From Ctena decussata (taxonomy: Eukaryota > Mollusca > Bivalvia > Lucinida > Lucinidae): DNA of 64,000 nt. Both the position numbers and the translations under genes were made by a program. The notes under the pieces are model-generated. The model was given only the letters and a program-made list of their open reading frames with translations, did no database searches and was not told the origin of the DNA. Of the stretch, positions 45,225-57,719 are shown one piece after another. Location of the stretch: the NCBI GenBank assembly GCA_963989385.1, contig OZ022510.1:34291448-34355447 (forward strand), in the 5' to 3' direction. Position 1 is the first letter of the stretch. Each line of letters starts with the position of its first letter.

Positions 45225-45863
45225 GTTTAATATAAAATATTTTGCGCTATTTCTAACAGACGTTCAATATCAGGGCTGGGATCAAAACAACCGTGTAATA
45301 ATTACAATGTCTTGTCTTTTCTTTTGTGTGCCGTCTTAGTTATTTTCCTTTATCATATGACGTCGCATCTGAGAGTGTAATAAAGCCATGCATTAAAAAG
45401 CGATAATCCACTAGTGGATTAAATATGCAAATTACGTCCTAACGTTATTCGTTGACGTCCATAAAACGTCGCGTTTCCTAATGGCGGAATCGTGACGTTT
45501 TAGTGCAAAATTTGCTAATAAAATGCGATTTTAGTGTCATATGCGAGCAATAAAAATATTTTTCGCTATTTCTAACAGTCGTTCAATATCAGGGCTGGGA
45601 TCAAAACAACTGTGTAATAATTTCATTGTCTTGTCTTTTGTTTTGTGTGCCGTCTTTGTTATTTTCCTTTATCATATGACGTCGCATCTGAGAGTGTAAT
45701 AAAGCCATGCATTAAAAAACGATAATCCACTAGTCGATTAAAAAATTCAAATAACGTCCTAACGTTATTCGTTGACGTCCATAAAACGTCACGTTTTCTA
45801 ATGGCGGAATCGTGACGTTTTAGTGCAAAATTTGCTAATAAAATGCGATTTTAGTGTCATATG
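45225..45863. repeat. Tandem duplication, period 319 bp
   Basis: Two units about 96 percent identical (45225-45543 and 45544-45863), with cgctatttctaacag, tatgacgtcgcatctgagag, cgataatccactagt and atggcggaatcgtgacgttt. No coding frame is conserved. Confidence 0.9.
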
Positions 45864-45884
45864 ATAAACAGAATCTTGAATTCG

Positions 45885-45978
45885 TGCTTCTGTATTATTG
45901 AATTTATTAAACTCGTTGGCGAAAATGATTTAATGCGAGGCTTTATCATTTTCCCCAGCTCGTTTAATAAATTCAAAC
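45885..45978. repeat. Imperfect foldback
   Basis: gtgcttctgtattattgaat / attcaaacaaacacgagcac and aaactcg/cgagct-type pairing around aaaatgatttaatgcgaggc. Confidence 0.65.
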
Positions 45979-47819
45979 AAACACGAGCACTCATGTAAGA
46001 TCCTCTATTTCCCATTTGGTGTTCAGGGTCGGATATGAAAATCAGTTATATCGGTTCCTGATCATTGTATTGCCGCTTACTTTAACCTAATAATTTTAGA
46101 TTGACCTTGAAATATATAATCAACAAATGGTGGATGTATACGAATGCATTTTCATAATTTATAGTAATTAGGCCATCAACGTTCTGGTATACCACAACAC
46201 AACCACTACTACAACCACAGCAAAATAGCTGAGGTATTGAACCAATTACCCATACCTTTAATTAATTATATATGTTTTGTTTATAACGTTGACTTGAATA
46301 TATGCTGAAAGTTCTAATTTATTATTGCCTTTGCAGTTGGGCACCTACTTATGCCTTTTGGACTCACAGGACGGATAGACGCATTTCCAGAGAAAATATA
46401 GGATTTTTTTTCAATGTAACGCCGAATATCATTTCATCGAATGAAACAGATTATTTATTTCTTTTCTACTCCATTCTCTCAACATTAAACAAATTCACTT
46501 TATCAAAGAAAATATGCAATTTTATTTTTCTTCATGTGCAACTCAGTAGAAAAGAAAAGTAGTCCCACACAGGGAAAATCGAAAGTGATAATGTCACGGT
46601 TTCAAATAGGCACATTTAATTTATTAATTTCAATAATGCCAATACATCTCTTTCATTCATTGAAAAGAATAAAGGAAAGGGTAATCTCATTTGAATTTAA
46701 ATGTCTGTTTTTTTTTTTTTTGGTTTCTATCTTTTTTTATTTACCTTTCCTTTTTCTTTTCGCTTGGAATACCAAGAATATTTGCCCTAACCAAACGCTT
46801 CATTCTCAGGCACACGGTTTTTGTTTACACTGTTTGCTACATGTAAGATTGTTTAATGGGACGGTCGGCACGTTAATAAACAATATTTATACTTGCCACT
46901 GGCTTCCCTTAGGAAAACAATATCGAACAACTAGCTTCATACACCGATGGCGGACAGTTGACGGCTGATCATGTGACGTTGTCATCAAGCGACGTCTAAG
47001 GTAAACGTAAGTCTCGTTAAATTTGATTGGTCGACGTAAGATTCGACTGATGCCATGTGATGGCGGCGGCTTTTTAAAGTAATGGCCGAACACATCGTTA
47101 CCAAATTTTCTTCGATGCATATTTTGTTTATTATACACTACATTACCGTGAAAACGGCACGGAGAGTGTCTAAAAAAAGCGTGAATATAAAACTTAAAGT
47201 TCGATTTTTCAGCATTTATCGTGTGAAGAAGTGAAGAAGCCAGTTGTTGTCGCTCCGCCCACTGACTTCATCACACGATGCCCGCTGAACTCTTAAAAGA
47301 TTATTGATATAACTATAGGATGTTTGTAAGGTACTTGTGCGGTATACGTTATTTTGACAGACGGTAATTTTTTTATTTTTTTATTTTTTGTGGTGAAGAT
47401 CAGGTCGAACGCACTTTGACTTTCAATTTATCATTATGGTACTTTGAAATTCTTACACGCATAAGGCACTTTCCTCATATTTGTGAATAATGCTTATTCT
47501 CTTCATTTTCGAATTTTCGCAGCTTTTTATAGATAATTAACCGGCTAACGAAGGTTTTGATAACCGAAGCGTAACACTATCAACGACAATCTGGCAGAAG
47601 TCAATTTTAATCCTCCTTACTTTGTGGTCAGCGTTTTTTTCCAACTTCTGAATTAGAAATCTTGGTTTTGTCACCTCAGCCTAATTTGTCAAATTGACAA
47701 AGTAATTAGCGATGATACTGAAAAAAATTAGATTGTAACAAAATGATTGAATGCGTCTCATTTGAACTCATAGCAGGATGTTAAGAAGTCGCCGTCAAAG
47801 TTCCAAGTATTAAGGCAGA
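45979..47819. other. No recognisable gene
   Basis: AT-rich DNA. The frame at 46534..46968 (144 aa) is Phe/Leu-rich through T runs and has no recognised domain. Treated as chance. Confidence 0.35.
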
Positions 47820-48104
47820 TAGGTCTGAGCAAACAGTGCAGGCCCAGATCAGAGGGATGCTAAAGGAGCAGGATGCTCAGGTTCTACACTGTTAACCATT
47901 CCATCTACATTTTCGGAAGCATTCCTGCATTTAAAGACCAAACTGTTACAGTTTTAGGACAATATACGGCCAATATTTCATTTGTCCAATTTTTAGATTT
48001 TTTCCGGTAGTATAATGCACAGAGTCAAGGTAACAAAACATCTGTTCGGCATGTGCGAACAGTGAAAACTGCGTTCAGACAATATTTCAAAAGGCTGATC
48101 AAAA

Positions 48105-48330
48105 GTAAGGAGGAAAATTCCCAGGAACTGACACAATTTAAACCCCGATCCAACCGAAGACACCATGTTGGAAAGAGACAACACAAAAGAATGGGAAAGA
48201 GACAACAAAAAAGCTTGACTTTCCTGTCGGAATTAGCAATTTGCGTTTCCTGTGGTTTCTCTGTTCTGACAAAAGAAGACTCTTCGAACTCTGCGACCGC
48301 GTTTTAACCCAGTTGTGGTGCAAATAAATG
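48105..48330 (-). mobile_element. Penelope-like tail variant, copy
   Basis: Contains ccaggaactgacacaattta, gatccaaccgaagacaccat and acaacaaaaaagc. Matches 28167..28250 and, more distantly, 14781. Confidence 0.55.
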
Positions 48331-48574
48331 CTGGCCTTGAACTAAATATATATGTGGACGTAAAAGCTCCCTGTTCGAATTATGAATGCCCTTAGATCAG
48401 CTACAATGAAAAGAGCATTACTTATAGATTGGACTATCAATTTGGTCTATTTATTATGTTGATTATGCGTTTAAGTAAGTTCATACTTTTGGACGAGTGC
48501 GTTTAAATGATGCAGCTATTTATTTTACAGTATATTCAGTTTACAAGAAACGTATTGAAACCGAATAGTGTCAG

Positions 48575-49119
48575 GAACATGCACCGGTATTTTCCTGTCG
48601 CACCGGTATTTGTCAAACTCAGGACATCTTTCTAAGAGGGCTAGGAATTAAAATTATATATACTTTTGTAGTACTTGTTTAGTGCCTTTCAAAAAAGTTG
48701 CTTTTGGTTTTCTAATTATAAGATAAACCCCCAAAAATCAAGTCTGAAAAGTGCTTGCCCATGGGAAAAATTGAATTTCCCGCGGGAAAATCAAGTTTCC
48801 CATGTGAAAGTACGTGGCCGCGGCCAATCTGCATGGCTTTGGCCCGAAATGTTGCCCAATGGAAAATAAAAGTAACAATGTTAATAACTGTATTTTCACT
48901 AACCTAACTCATTAATACTCATTGCCCATGAAGGCCATACACAATTCTACTCAAAATAAACTATAGAAATTATTTGAACATTTTTCCCATAGGCCACCAT
49001 TTTTCGGCCATGGCCACTTTTTTGGCCATGCCCCTTAATAAAAATCCCATGGCCCAACTGTTTTTCCCATGGCCATAAAAAATTTCGAACATAGTGGCCA
49101 TGGCCCAAACAATTGCCTT
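48575..49119 (+). repeat. Left arm of large inverted repeat
   Basis: 545 bp, over 85 percent complementary to 53638..54181. Dense in short self-complementary motifs (ttcccatgggaa-type, cccgcggg, ggccgcggcc, ggccatggcc). Reads from gaacatgcaccggt inward. Frames here are chance. Confidence 0.92.
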
Positions 49120-49484
49120 TTGTCATTAAATCAAAGGCTGTCTTGTTTAATTCACTATGTTTTATGATATTCTTTTCTTGACTGCCTTTGTTTAAGAAAT
49201 AATTGTGACCCTTCATCAGAACTGTCTTGCTGAAATGGTTCTAATGAGGGATCACAATGTATGTTTCCGTTAAGAAATGAAAAAAAAATAGAGGTATCCC
49301 TGTTCCCTCTTCTTATCTGATAAAGTTACCATATTAATCCTATTAAACGCCCCTGGGAGTTGCATTTTACAAAAGGGGGCATTATTTACAGCTTAAATTG
49401 TAGAAAAGAAGCCACCATCAAAATAACTCTAGTAACAGTATTCAGTAGATTGGGAATACTGTTAGAGGAAGCTCTTTCATTTCA

Positions 49485-49590
49485 TTTGCCTCCCTTTGCA
49501 GAAGGGGACAATTCTTACAGAAGAGAATTCGCTCCTCTGGGAGCAAAATCTTTTTCTTTAAAAGAAGACCCCATTTCAAAGAGCTACCTA
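49485..49590. repeat. Dispersed 'tactcttaaagga' repeat copy
   Basis: tgcctccctttgcagaaggg, gaattcgctcctctgggagc and ctttaaaagaagacccc match the family described at 30930. Confidence 0.55.
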
Positions 49591-49679
49591 AGTCTATGCA
49601 AGTTTATATAAGATCGTTTTCGGAAAAGAGGAAGGGGGTGTTTATCATAGCAAGTGTGTTTATTAGGATTAGCAAGGTG

Positions 49680-50256
49680 TATCAAAATCAGTTCCTAAAT
49701 GAAGACCCTAGAGCGATGACAAAGTTTTTGTTTTAAAAAAAGCAACTGTTACCTTGACCTTGGCTCAAGAAGGTGGCAACCCGATATTATCATACTGTCC
49801 AACTGTGTGAAGTTATATCGAAATTTCCATAAATGAAACTGCTACAGAGATGACAAAGTTTCTTGTTTTTGTTTCTTTCTAAAAATTGAAACTGTTACAT
49901 TAAGTTAATCCTAGAATGTGTCCAAGATATTGTCGAAGTGAACATTTGTGAGAAGTAATCATGTCAAAATCGGTTCTACATGAAGGGGCTAGAGTGATGA
50001 CAAAGTTATTCTAAAAACAGCAACTTCAACCTTGACCTGTGCCCTTGAATGCTGAAACATGACCTTATCCAAGACATGTCATACTAAATAGTTGTATGAA
50101 GATTGATCAAATTGAGAAATCATTTCAAAATCCATCCATAAATGAAGGTGCTTGAAAAACAACAAAGATTTTCAAAAAATACTGCTTAACTGCGAACTTG
50201 GCCAATATATCATTTTAAACAAGAGCTATCGCCTGACAGCATAGCTCGCCTGAATT
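49680..50256. repeat. Tandem-core repeat element, second type
   Basis: Three to four diverged units of about 150 bp with atgaag..ctagagcgatgacaaag and accttgacctt blocks, ending acaagagctatcgcctgaca and gcatagctcgcctgaa. The layout is like 28941..29790. Confidence 0.6.
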
Positions 50257-50849
50257 GGTGATAAAAGTCTTGTTTGAGGTGGCAAATTTCTATTTTCTGC
50301 AAGTAATTTCCTGGACATCCAAAGTTTAGACTTTTTGACTGAACAATGAATGTGAAGAAAAACAATTTTCATTTTTTTTCCATTGTAAATGGGGATGAAC
50401 TCTTTAAGAAATGAATTTGCTCCCCTTGAAGCAATATATTTCCTTATAGAGTAGACCACATTTTGGGAGGTCTTTGTAGTTCAGGGAAGCACACAGGAAG
50501 CACATAAATTGTTTCCCTTCGTAAAAATGGCTGATCAACATGGAGTTGCATCCATTCGCCATGTAACTGAGGTGACAAATTTCCTGTCACTGTCCATAGT
50601 TTGACTCCTGGACATCCAAAAGTTGGATACTCTTTTAGATATGTGCAACACGGCCAAATTTGAGCCACCTTGAATCCAGCTCCTGACAGTGTGCTGAACA
50701 TTTGCTTTGATGTTTCAAACAAACAGAAGACCCACACATATGCCTTTTGAACAGAAGAAAAACTATTTTTTGAAATTTTCAAACTTTGACATTTTTAGGG
50801 TTACCGATAACACAATATGGCAACTTTGTATAATCAGCCCTTTCTCCAG
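50257..50849. other. No gene recognised
   Basis: AT-rich loop DNA of the large inverted repeat, with a short 'tactcttaaagga' repeat remnant at 50390-50470. Confidence 0.4.
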
Positions 50850-53161
50850 TTTTATACCCCCGGCATACGAAGTATGTCGAGGGGTATATAGTTTCTGTCT
50901 TTCCATCTGTTTGTCTGTCTGTTTATCCGTCCGTACGTAAGTTAACATTTGCGTTAAAGGTTTGCGTTAAGTTTTTTTTTTGCTTGGAACTGTTATCCAG
51001 AGATTGTTCATAAGTGCTTAGTGTTACCACAGGATGGATACTGATCATTGTGCATCACCTTGATGCTGCTGCTGGCCATAGGTCAAAGTCACAGACTTAG
51101 AAATTTGTCTAACAGTTGCGTTAAGGTTTTGCGTTAAGTTTTTGCTTTTGCTCTGTTTTTATACCCGCGGCATACGAAGTATGATGAGGGGTGTATAGCT
51201 TTCGTCCGATGTCTGTTCGTCCATTCGTCTGTCCGTCCATCTGTCCTTCCGCCTGTCCATCCGTCGGTCCGTAAGTTAACATTTTTGTTAAAGTTTTGCA
51301 TTAAAGTTTTAGAGATCTTATATTTTCCAAACCCTGTAATGGATTGGGTTTATATTTGGCATGGTGATAGATAATGGTCCTAAGTTTATTATGAACCACC
51401 CACACCCATGCCTATGACCTAAAGGTCAAGGTCACAAACTTTCATTATTCATGTTAAAGTTTTGCGTTAAAGTTTTGAAGATCTCTATATAATTCAAATC
51501 CTTTGATGGATTGGGTATATATTTGGCATGGTGATAGATAATGGTCCAAAGTTTTATTATGTATTACCCCCACCCATGCCCATGACCTAAAGGTCAAGGT
51601 CACAGACTTCGATTATTCATGTTAAAGCTTTGCGTTAAAGTTTTTAAGATCTTTATATAATTCAAACCCTTTGATGGATTGAATTTATATTTGGCATGGT
51701 GATACATAATGGTCCAAAGTTTTATAATGTATCTCCCCCACCCATGCCCGTGACCTAAAGGCCAAGGTCATAGACTTTGATTATTCATGTTAAGTTTTGC
51801 ATTAAAGTTTTTAAGATCCCTATAAAATTCAAACCCTTTGATAGATTAGGTTTATAAATGGCATGGTGATAGAAAATGGTCCAAAGTTTTATTATGTACC
51901 ACCCCCACCCATGCCCGTGACATAAAGGTCAAGGTCACAGACTTTGATTATTCATGTTAAGTTTTGCATTAAAGTTTTTAAGATCCCTATATAATTCAAA
52001 CCCTTTGATGGATTGGGTTTATATTTGGCATGGTGATAGATAATGGTCCACAGTTTTATTAGGTACACCTCCACCCATGCCCAAGACCTAAAGGTCAAGG
52101 TCATAGACTTTGATTATTCATGTTAAGTTTTGCATTAAAGTTTTTAAGATCTCTATGTAATTCAAACCCTTTGACGGATTGGGTTTATAAATGGCACGGT
52201 GATAGATAACGGTCCAAAGTTTTATTATGTACCACTCCCACCCATGCCCGTGACATAAAGGTCAAGGTCACAGACTTTGATTATTCATGTTAAAGTTTTG
52301 CATTAAAGTTTTTGAGATCTCTATATAAGTAATTGCCTTTGTTGATATGCTCTAATGTTTGGCATGATGATAGATGTTGGTCCAAAGTTTTATTAGGTAC
52401 CATCCCAACTGAAGCCTGTGACCTAGAGGTCAAGGTCACGAACTTTGACTTTTCATGCTGAAGTTTTGTGTTAAATATTTTAAGATATTATATTCAACTT
52501 CTTCATTCAGTTTGGTTTATGTGTCCAAAGTTTTTGTACCACGTTAAACATGACTGTGACCTAGAGGTCAAGGTCACAGACTTTGACATTTTCATATATG
52601 TTTTGTGTTAAAGGCTTTTAGATCTCATATTATCCAAATCTTTTGTTTGGTTTTGTTATTTTTGGTATGATTATAGGTATTGGTCTAGAAATTAACTCTA
52701 TGTCATCCCCACACATGCCTTGACTCAAGGTGAAGGTCAAAGACTTGCTTTTCCATGATGAAGTTTTGAGTTAAGTTTAATTTATTAGCTTATTTTTCCC
52801 ATCTTTTTCTATAGGACCTTTTGATATGTGACTTTGTTCACCTCTAGGTTGCAACAGTCTTCATCATCTGGATGCTGCTGTTGACATAAGGTTAAGGTCA
52901 CATACTTTAACAGTTGCATCAATGTGCTGCTTTATTTCAGATATCCTTCAGTGAAACCTTTTGATATATTATTGGGTTTACTGTCAACTTGCAGCAGATT
53001 AGTTGACATCATCTGTATGCTGCTACTGACCAAAGGACAAGGTCACAGACTTTAAAATTTGTATCTTATATGTGTTAGATTTTTGTGTTTAAAGTTTAAT
53101 GCTATTAGGCGGTGGCACTGGCGGGGGTATACGTGAGCCCCTGCACACTTGCTCTAGTTTT
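50850..53161 (+). mobile_element. Tandem-core element with 167-bp satellite
   Basis: Head tttatacccccggcatacga (50850, repeated at 51156 as tttatacccgcggcatacga), a (ctgtccgt)n stretch, then a satellite from about 51300 to 52600. The conserved aaaggtcaaggtcacaga block starts at about 51421, 51589, 51757, 51924, 52090 and 52257: a period of 166-168 bp. More diverged units follow to about 53100. The end is ggcgggggtatacgtgagcc and cttgctctagttt. There is no coding content. Confidence 0.85.
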
Positions 53162-53637
53162 AAAAGCTTCTATTGGAATTTGTTCAGATGTGCTTTGTGT
53201 TACTACAGAAAGGGTACATATTAATTTGCATCATCTGGATGCTGCTTCAAACCTAAGGACAAGGTCACAGACTTGGAGACTTATATAACATTAGTGTTAA
53301 AGTTTTGTATTAAGTTGTATCTGTTTGCTTATATTTTCAATATACTTGAATGGAACCTGTTGATGTGTGACTAGGTTTACTGCAAGGTTGAAACAGTTTT
53401 GTTGACATTATCTAGCTGCTGCCGCTGACTGTAGGTCAGGGTCACAAACTTTGAAATTTATATTCCATTTGTGTTTGGATATTATAAACTTGAGAAATAA
53501 CAAGCACATGTCAATTCCTTATTCAGATTTGATGTTTATTTTCGGAATAGACTGATTACAAAGAAGAACTAAAATGTGTTTTGTTTACTTCAGTATGTTT
53601 TTTTCTATTTTTTAATTGACACCTTAATTAATATTAG

Positions 53638-54181
53638 AAGGCAATTATTTGGGCCATGGCCACTATTTTTGAAATTTTTTATGGCCATGGGAAAAAAAGT
53701 TGGGCCATGGGATTTTTCACGGGTCATGGCCAAAAAAGTGGTCATAGCCGAAAAAAGCTGCCCATGGGAAAATGTTAAAATAATTTTTATTGTTTATTTT
53801 CAGTAGAATTGTGTATGGCCTTCATGGGCAATGAGTATTTTATGAGTTAGGTTAGTGAAAATACAGTTATTAAAATTGTTACTCTTATTTTTCCATGGGC
53901 AACATTTCGGGCCATGGCCATGCAAACATTGGCCGCGGCCGCGTAATTTTCCCATGGGAAACTTGATTTTCCCGCGGGAAATTCAATTTTTCCCATGGGC
54001 AAGCACTTTCAGACTTGATTTTTGGGAGTTTATCTTATGATTAGAAAACAAAAAGTAACTTTTTTGAAAGGCACTAAACAAGTACTACAAAAGTATATAT
54101 AATTTTAATTCCTAGCCCTCTTAGAAAGATGTCCTGAGTTTGACAAATATCGGTGCGACAGAAAATTACCGGTGCATGTTC
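53638..54181 (-). repeat. Right arm of large inverted repeat
   Basis: Inverse of 48575..49119, ending ggtgcatgttc. Contains gggccatggccactattttt and cccatgggaa-type palindromes. Frames at 53576..54040 are chance. Confidence 0.92.
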
Positions 54182-54504
54182 AGGGTAAATGACATTCTAA
54201 ATATGCATGTGACACAATGTATTTAAAGAGGATTCCATGTCAAATCTTTGGTACAGAAATAAATGACAGAATCATGAAGTTGCATGTTTTATGTTGGTTT
54301 TGTAACACAAAACACTGGGCATTAACTGGTTACTGTCACAGTGACTTTATTATATATGTGTTTCCCAGTTCTGTTATTGTCCGTATCTCCCGTACAATGA
54401 ACATTACAGAAATTCATACGATTCTAGTAGAGCTGTTTAGAAGCAGAAATAAAAATAGTTATAGTAACGTAAATACTTAAAATAAACATGATACAGATGA
54501 TGAC

Positions 54505-54722
54505 AACGTTGGTCGGTTGTTTTGAGTTTAATGGCTCTATATCGAGTTGTCTCCCAGAGAAAGGGAGAAAAAAAATAGGTAGGGTAGATGAGACTAATAG
54601 AATCCAAACAACCGCCATCGCGCACCTGCTGCAGCAAAGCCGTCCTTACCCTACTATTATCCAAATTAGTAGGACGCCCCGGCACTGAAAGTCAAACAGC
54701 ACCATTAACCGACCCGATCACT
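54505..54722 (+). mobile_element. SINE-like dispersed element, copy
   Basis: tggtcggttgttttgagttt, tatcgagttgtctcccagag, cctgctgcagcaaagcc, agtaggacgccccggcactg. Same family as 42703 and 58916. Confidence 0.75.
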
Positions 54723-54884
54723 CCTAATCATGGCGACGATTATGATTACAATACTAAAACAATGGTAATATTGACCTCTTTTGGTAGTAAAAGTAGCGGC
54801 AGTATTAGTGATAAGAGTATGTTTAATATAATAATCATTGATGTTGTCGATGTGTTCATGACACTGCAAAACTAAGGGCGAGGT

Positions 54885-55320
54885 ATGGGTCCGGTAAATC
54901 TAGTTTAAGTCCCCAGTAATCTTTTGCTGACCGTTCCAAGGCGGTACTTCTGTAGCGGTTCCTTGATGTTAGATTGTGCTGTGTCCGCTTGTCTATGGTC
55001 TCTGGCGGTTTAGTCATCTGTATTGCTGCCCAATCTGCCTTCTGTTTTTTTTTGTTTTGTTTTTTTTGTAATTAGAATAGAAAATAAGTATTTTTTTTGT
55101 AATTAGAATAGAAAATAAGTAAAATAGATGTTGATGCTGTTATTGTGGTAGCTGAATGACCACCAATTTGGGAAAGAGCTGTTCATTCGGTTTACTGTGC
55201 GTGTCTTTCGTAAACTTATGTCCAAAGTTGTGTATGTACTTCTTTCCCTATTGGTTTTGAGAGCGGAATGTGGGATTTGATTGTATTAATTCATGATCAT
55301 TGCCTATCCTTTTCCTTTAT
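54885..55320 (+). mobile_element. Penelope-like tail, plus-strand 5'-truncated copy
   Basis: Starts with the inverse of the ccgccttggaacggtcagta block (taatcttttgctgaccgttc near 54916) and continues to gatttgattgtattaattca and gatcattgcc. Collinear with the inverse of 14776..15090. Confidence 0.7.
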
Positions 55321-55428
55321 AGCAGTTTGATTTACTTGCGTTACAAAAATTACTAAAGTATGTAATTCAGTGAAACAATTTGATAGCTTTGCTCTTGTTT
55401 ATCTGTTCATATTTGTATATATATTGTT

Positions 55429-55430
<2 letters not shown>

Positions 55431-55472
<42 letters not shown>
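55431..55472. repeat. (GT)n microsatellite
   Basis: About 20 GT units. Confidence 0.95.
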
Positions 55473-55474
<2 letters not shown>

Positions 55475-56498
55475 AATGTGTTACAGCTTGCAATGTGGTA
55501 AACAATTCATTAGGCTAAAAATGTTTTACCTCTTTAAATATTGTAAAATAAATAAATAAACGCTTAAATTCCTTTGTTACATAATTAAGCATAGGCCTTT
55601 ATTCACTTCCCTCAATAACCTGTCCTATATGGCCACAATCTATTAATAAACACACATTATTCTCATATAGTTTGACACTTATTGACTATTATTGACATTG
55701 CTTATTGCCAAATATTATTTATTGAATGTTGTTGTTAGCTATCACGTTAGAACGGTAGGAACGACACGGTAATATATCGCAAAAATTGTCTGTTATTACT
55801 TACATACCGTTTACATAAATAAAATCTGAAAAGAATCTGTTATTTGTCATGCTGAGTGACTCACTTTAAGATGAATAGAGACACTCTCGGGCGGGAATAG
55901 TGGTGTAACTCTGCCTTTTAGATTTTTGCAATCTTTCAAAATGGGTCGACGCTTAGAGGAGGGGAAGCAGAGTCTTTCCATTGTAAATTGATCCTGTTTG
56001 GAAAGGACATTGCCACCCAGGGATGCAAGCAAAGAGTCACAAAAGTAGTCCCCTTTGTAAATACGGTGGAAAACGTGAATGTGTACTCATACACCTTAAA
56101 GCTAATCTTCCACAGTTACTAATACTGACTGTAACCTTTGTAAGTGCCCCGTTTTCTTTCTTGGCTGTTGTGGAACAGGTAGCGCGGTTCGAGAAAGCAC
56201 GTTTGCGTAATGTCGTTACTCATGAAATTAACATTTTCCATACAATGCAGATAAAGTTCGGTATGATTTGAGACGGACAATATATCATAACGTCTTCCAA
56301 CTTATGTAACACGCTTTGTTAACGAGCAATTCCATTCCCAAATGGAAAGCAAACCAAAACAAGCTTCTGAAAATAGTCAGCGAAATTGAAAAATAAAAAT
56401 AATAAAAAAAAAATGCACTGCTTGTCGACTCACATATAGGCAACTCTTAAGTGTGCGCAATTTACGCTTGGAAGTAAAACAAATTAGTGGAAATATTA
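55473..56498. other. No gene recognised
   Basis: AT-rich DNA. 55960-56110 (cacccagggatgc, cctttgtaaatacggtgg) may be a remnant of the family at 30930. Confidence 0.35.
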
Positions 56499-56557
56499 CA
56501 AAACTCCTGAAAGTGGCCAAACCAAATTTTTGGTTGGTCCACATTCAGGAGTTTTGT
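56499..56557. repeat. Inverted repeat with 29-bp arms
   Basis: acaaaactcctgaaagtggc pairs with the inverse at 56529-56557, with two or three mismatches. Confidence 0.8.
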
Positions 56558-57719
56558 GAAAACATAAAATGTAATCGTTTATAAAAAATGTTTTTAAATA
56601 ATAAGTTTACATAATATGAGTATAATAGTATTGTTATTTTCGTGCTATCTAAGTGAGAATGATAATCCGCGTTTAGCAAGCGCGTGTAAGAGAAACTAGC
56701 TTCACTTTTTTTATTTATTTTTTTTCACTGCTTCTTTGAGATAGAGTCCTCAAGTAAGTTTTATCATTGTTTATATATGATGTTGTGCGTTTCCTGTGGT
56801 TTCGCACTCATGATACTGTAGGTATTTACGCAGTGCGGATACGTTTTCCTGTCATTGTGTGTTGTTTCCGACTGACGGCTGTGTGCTGTTTCAAACCAAG
56901 CCAAGAACTTTTTTTTGCACATCGCTCCAAATGCGGATTTTCTGTCTTAGTTTCTCAGTATGTCTGCCAGTATTCTCTTTCGGAGTCTTAGGTCGGGTTG
57001 TAGATGTTTTTTCTAGGTGTCTTTATTTCTACATTTTATTAAAAATTGTCTCGCTTTCTGTCCGTGTGTGACACTAAGTCCAATATCATACATGTCCAAT
57101 ACCAAACGTTTACTTCCGTATTCCTTCTGAACGTAGAGACCTAGAGATCGAAGCTTACATTGGTTCAAATCTGCGCCTCTATTCTTTTATTAGCCTGTAA
57201 TTATGTCAAATTTCAAACAGTTTTATGAGTATGCAAATTGGGATTTGATTACAATGCACATCAATATGTAACACGGTCATACCGTCGTATAAATTATTTC
57301 CACACCAGGCATTACATGTTCCGCGAAAAATTCTAAATTTTTGGACAGATAAGTATGAGCAAACGTTTCAGAGCAAGATCAGAATTATCCTAAAGGAGCT
57401 GTCTGAGCAGTGTGTACGGTTCAGCTGCATTTTTAAGACGCAAAACAGCATCGTAAGGACAAACTTTTCAATTTTTTATTGGTTTCTGTAATTATTTTAG
57501 GTGTTCCATTTCTTCGAAGTTTTACAGTAATTCTTTTCGGCTGCAAATAAATTATGACAAAGGACATTCTAGCACTCAATATCAAGGTTGCTTTGAGACC
57601 TGGAGGTGAGAGTATTTGTCTGAGGGCATATGCAAAATATGCAAACTTAGACACTCGTGCGCACACGCATGGCCTATAAGAAATCAAAGTAATGCCTTTG
57701 CAAGTAAACTTGGTATGTC
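56558..57719. other. No gene recognised
   Basis: Frames at 56767..57071 and 57433..57723 have no recognisable domain. A repeat fragment lies at 57345-57420 (gagcaaacg..agcaagatcag). Confidence 0.35.

Noticed and set aside
46534..46968. A 144-aa membrane-like protein
   Set aside because: The hydrophobic stretch is made by T homopolymers; there is no recognised domain, and the 3' half overlaps an opposite-strand frame.
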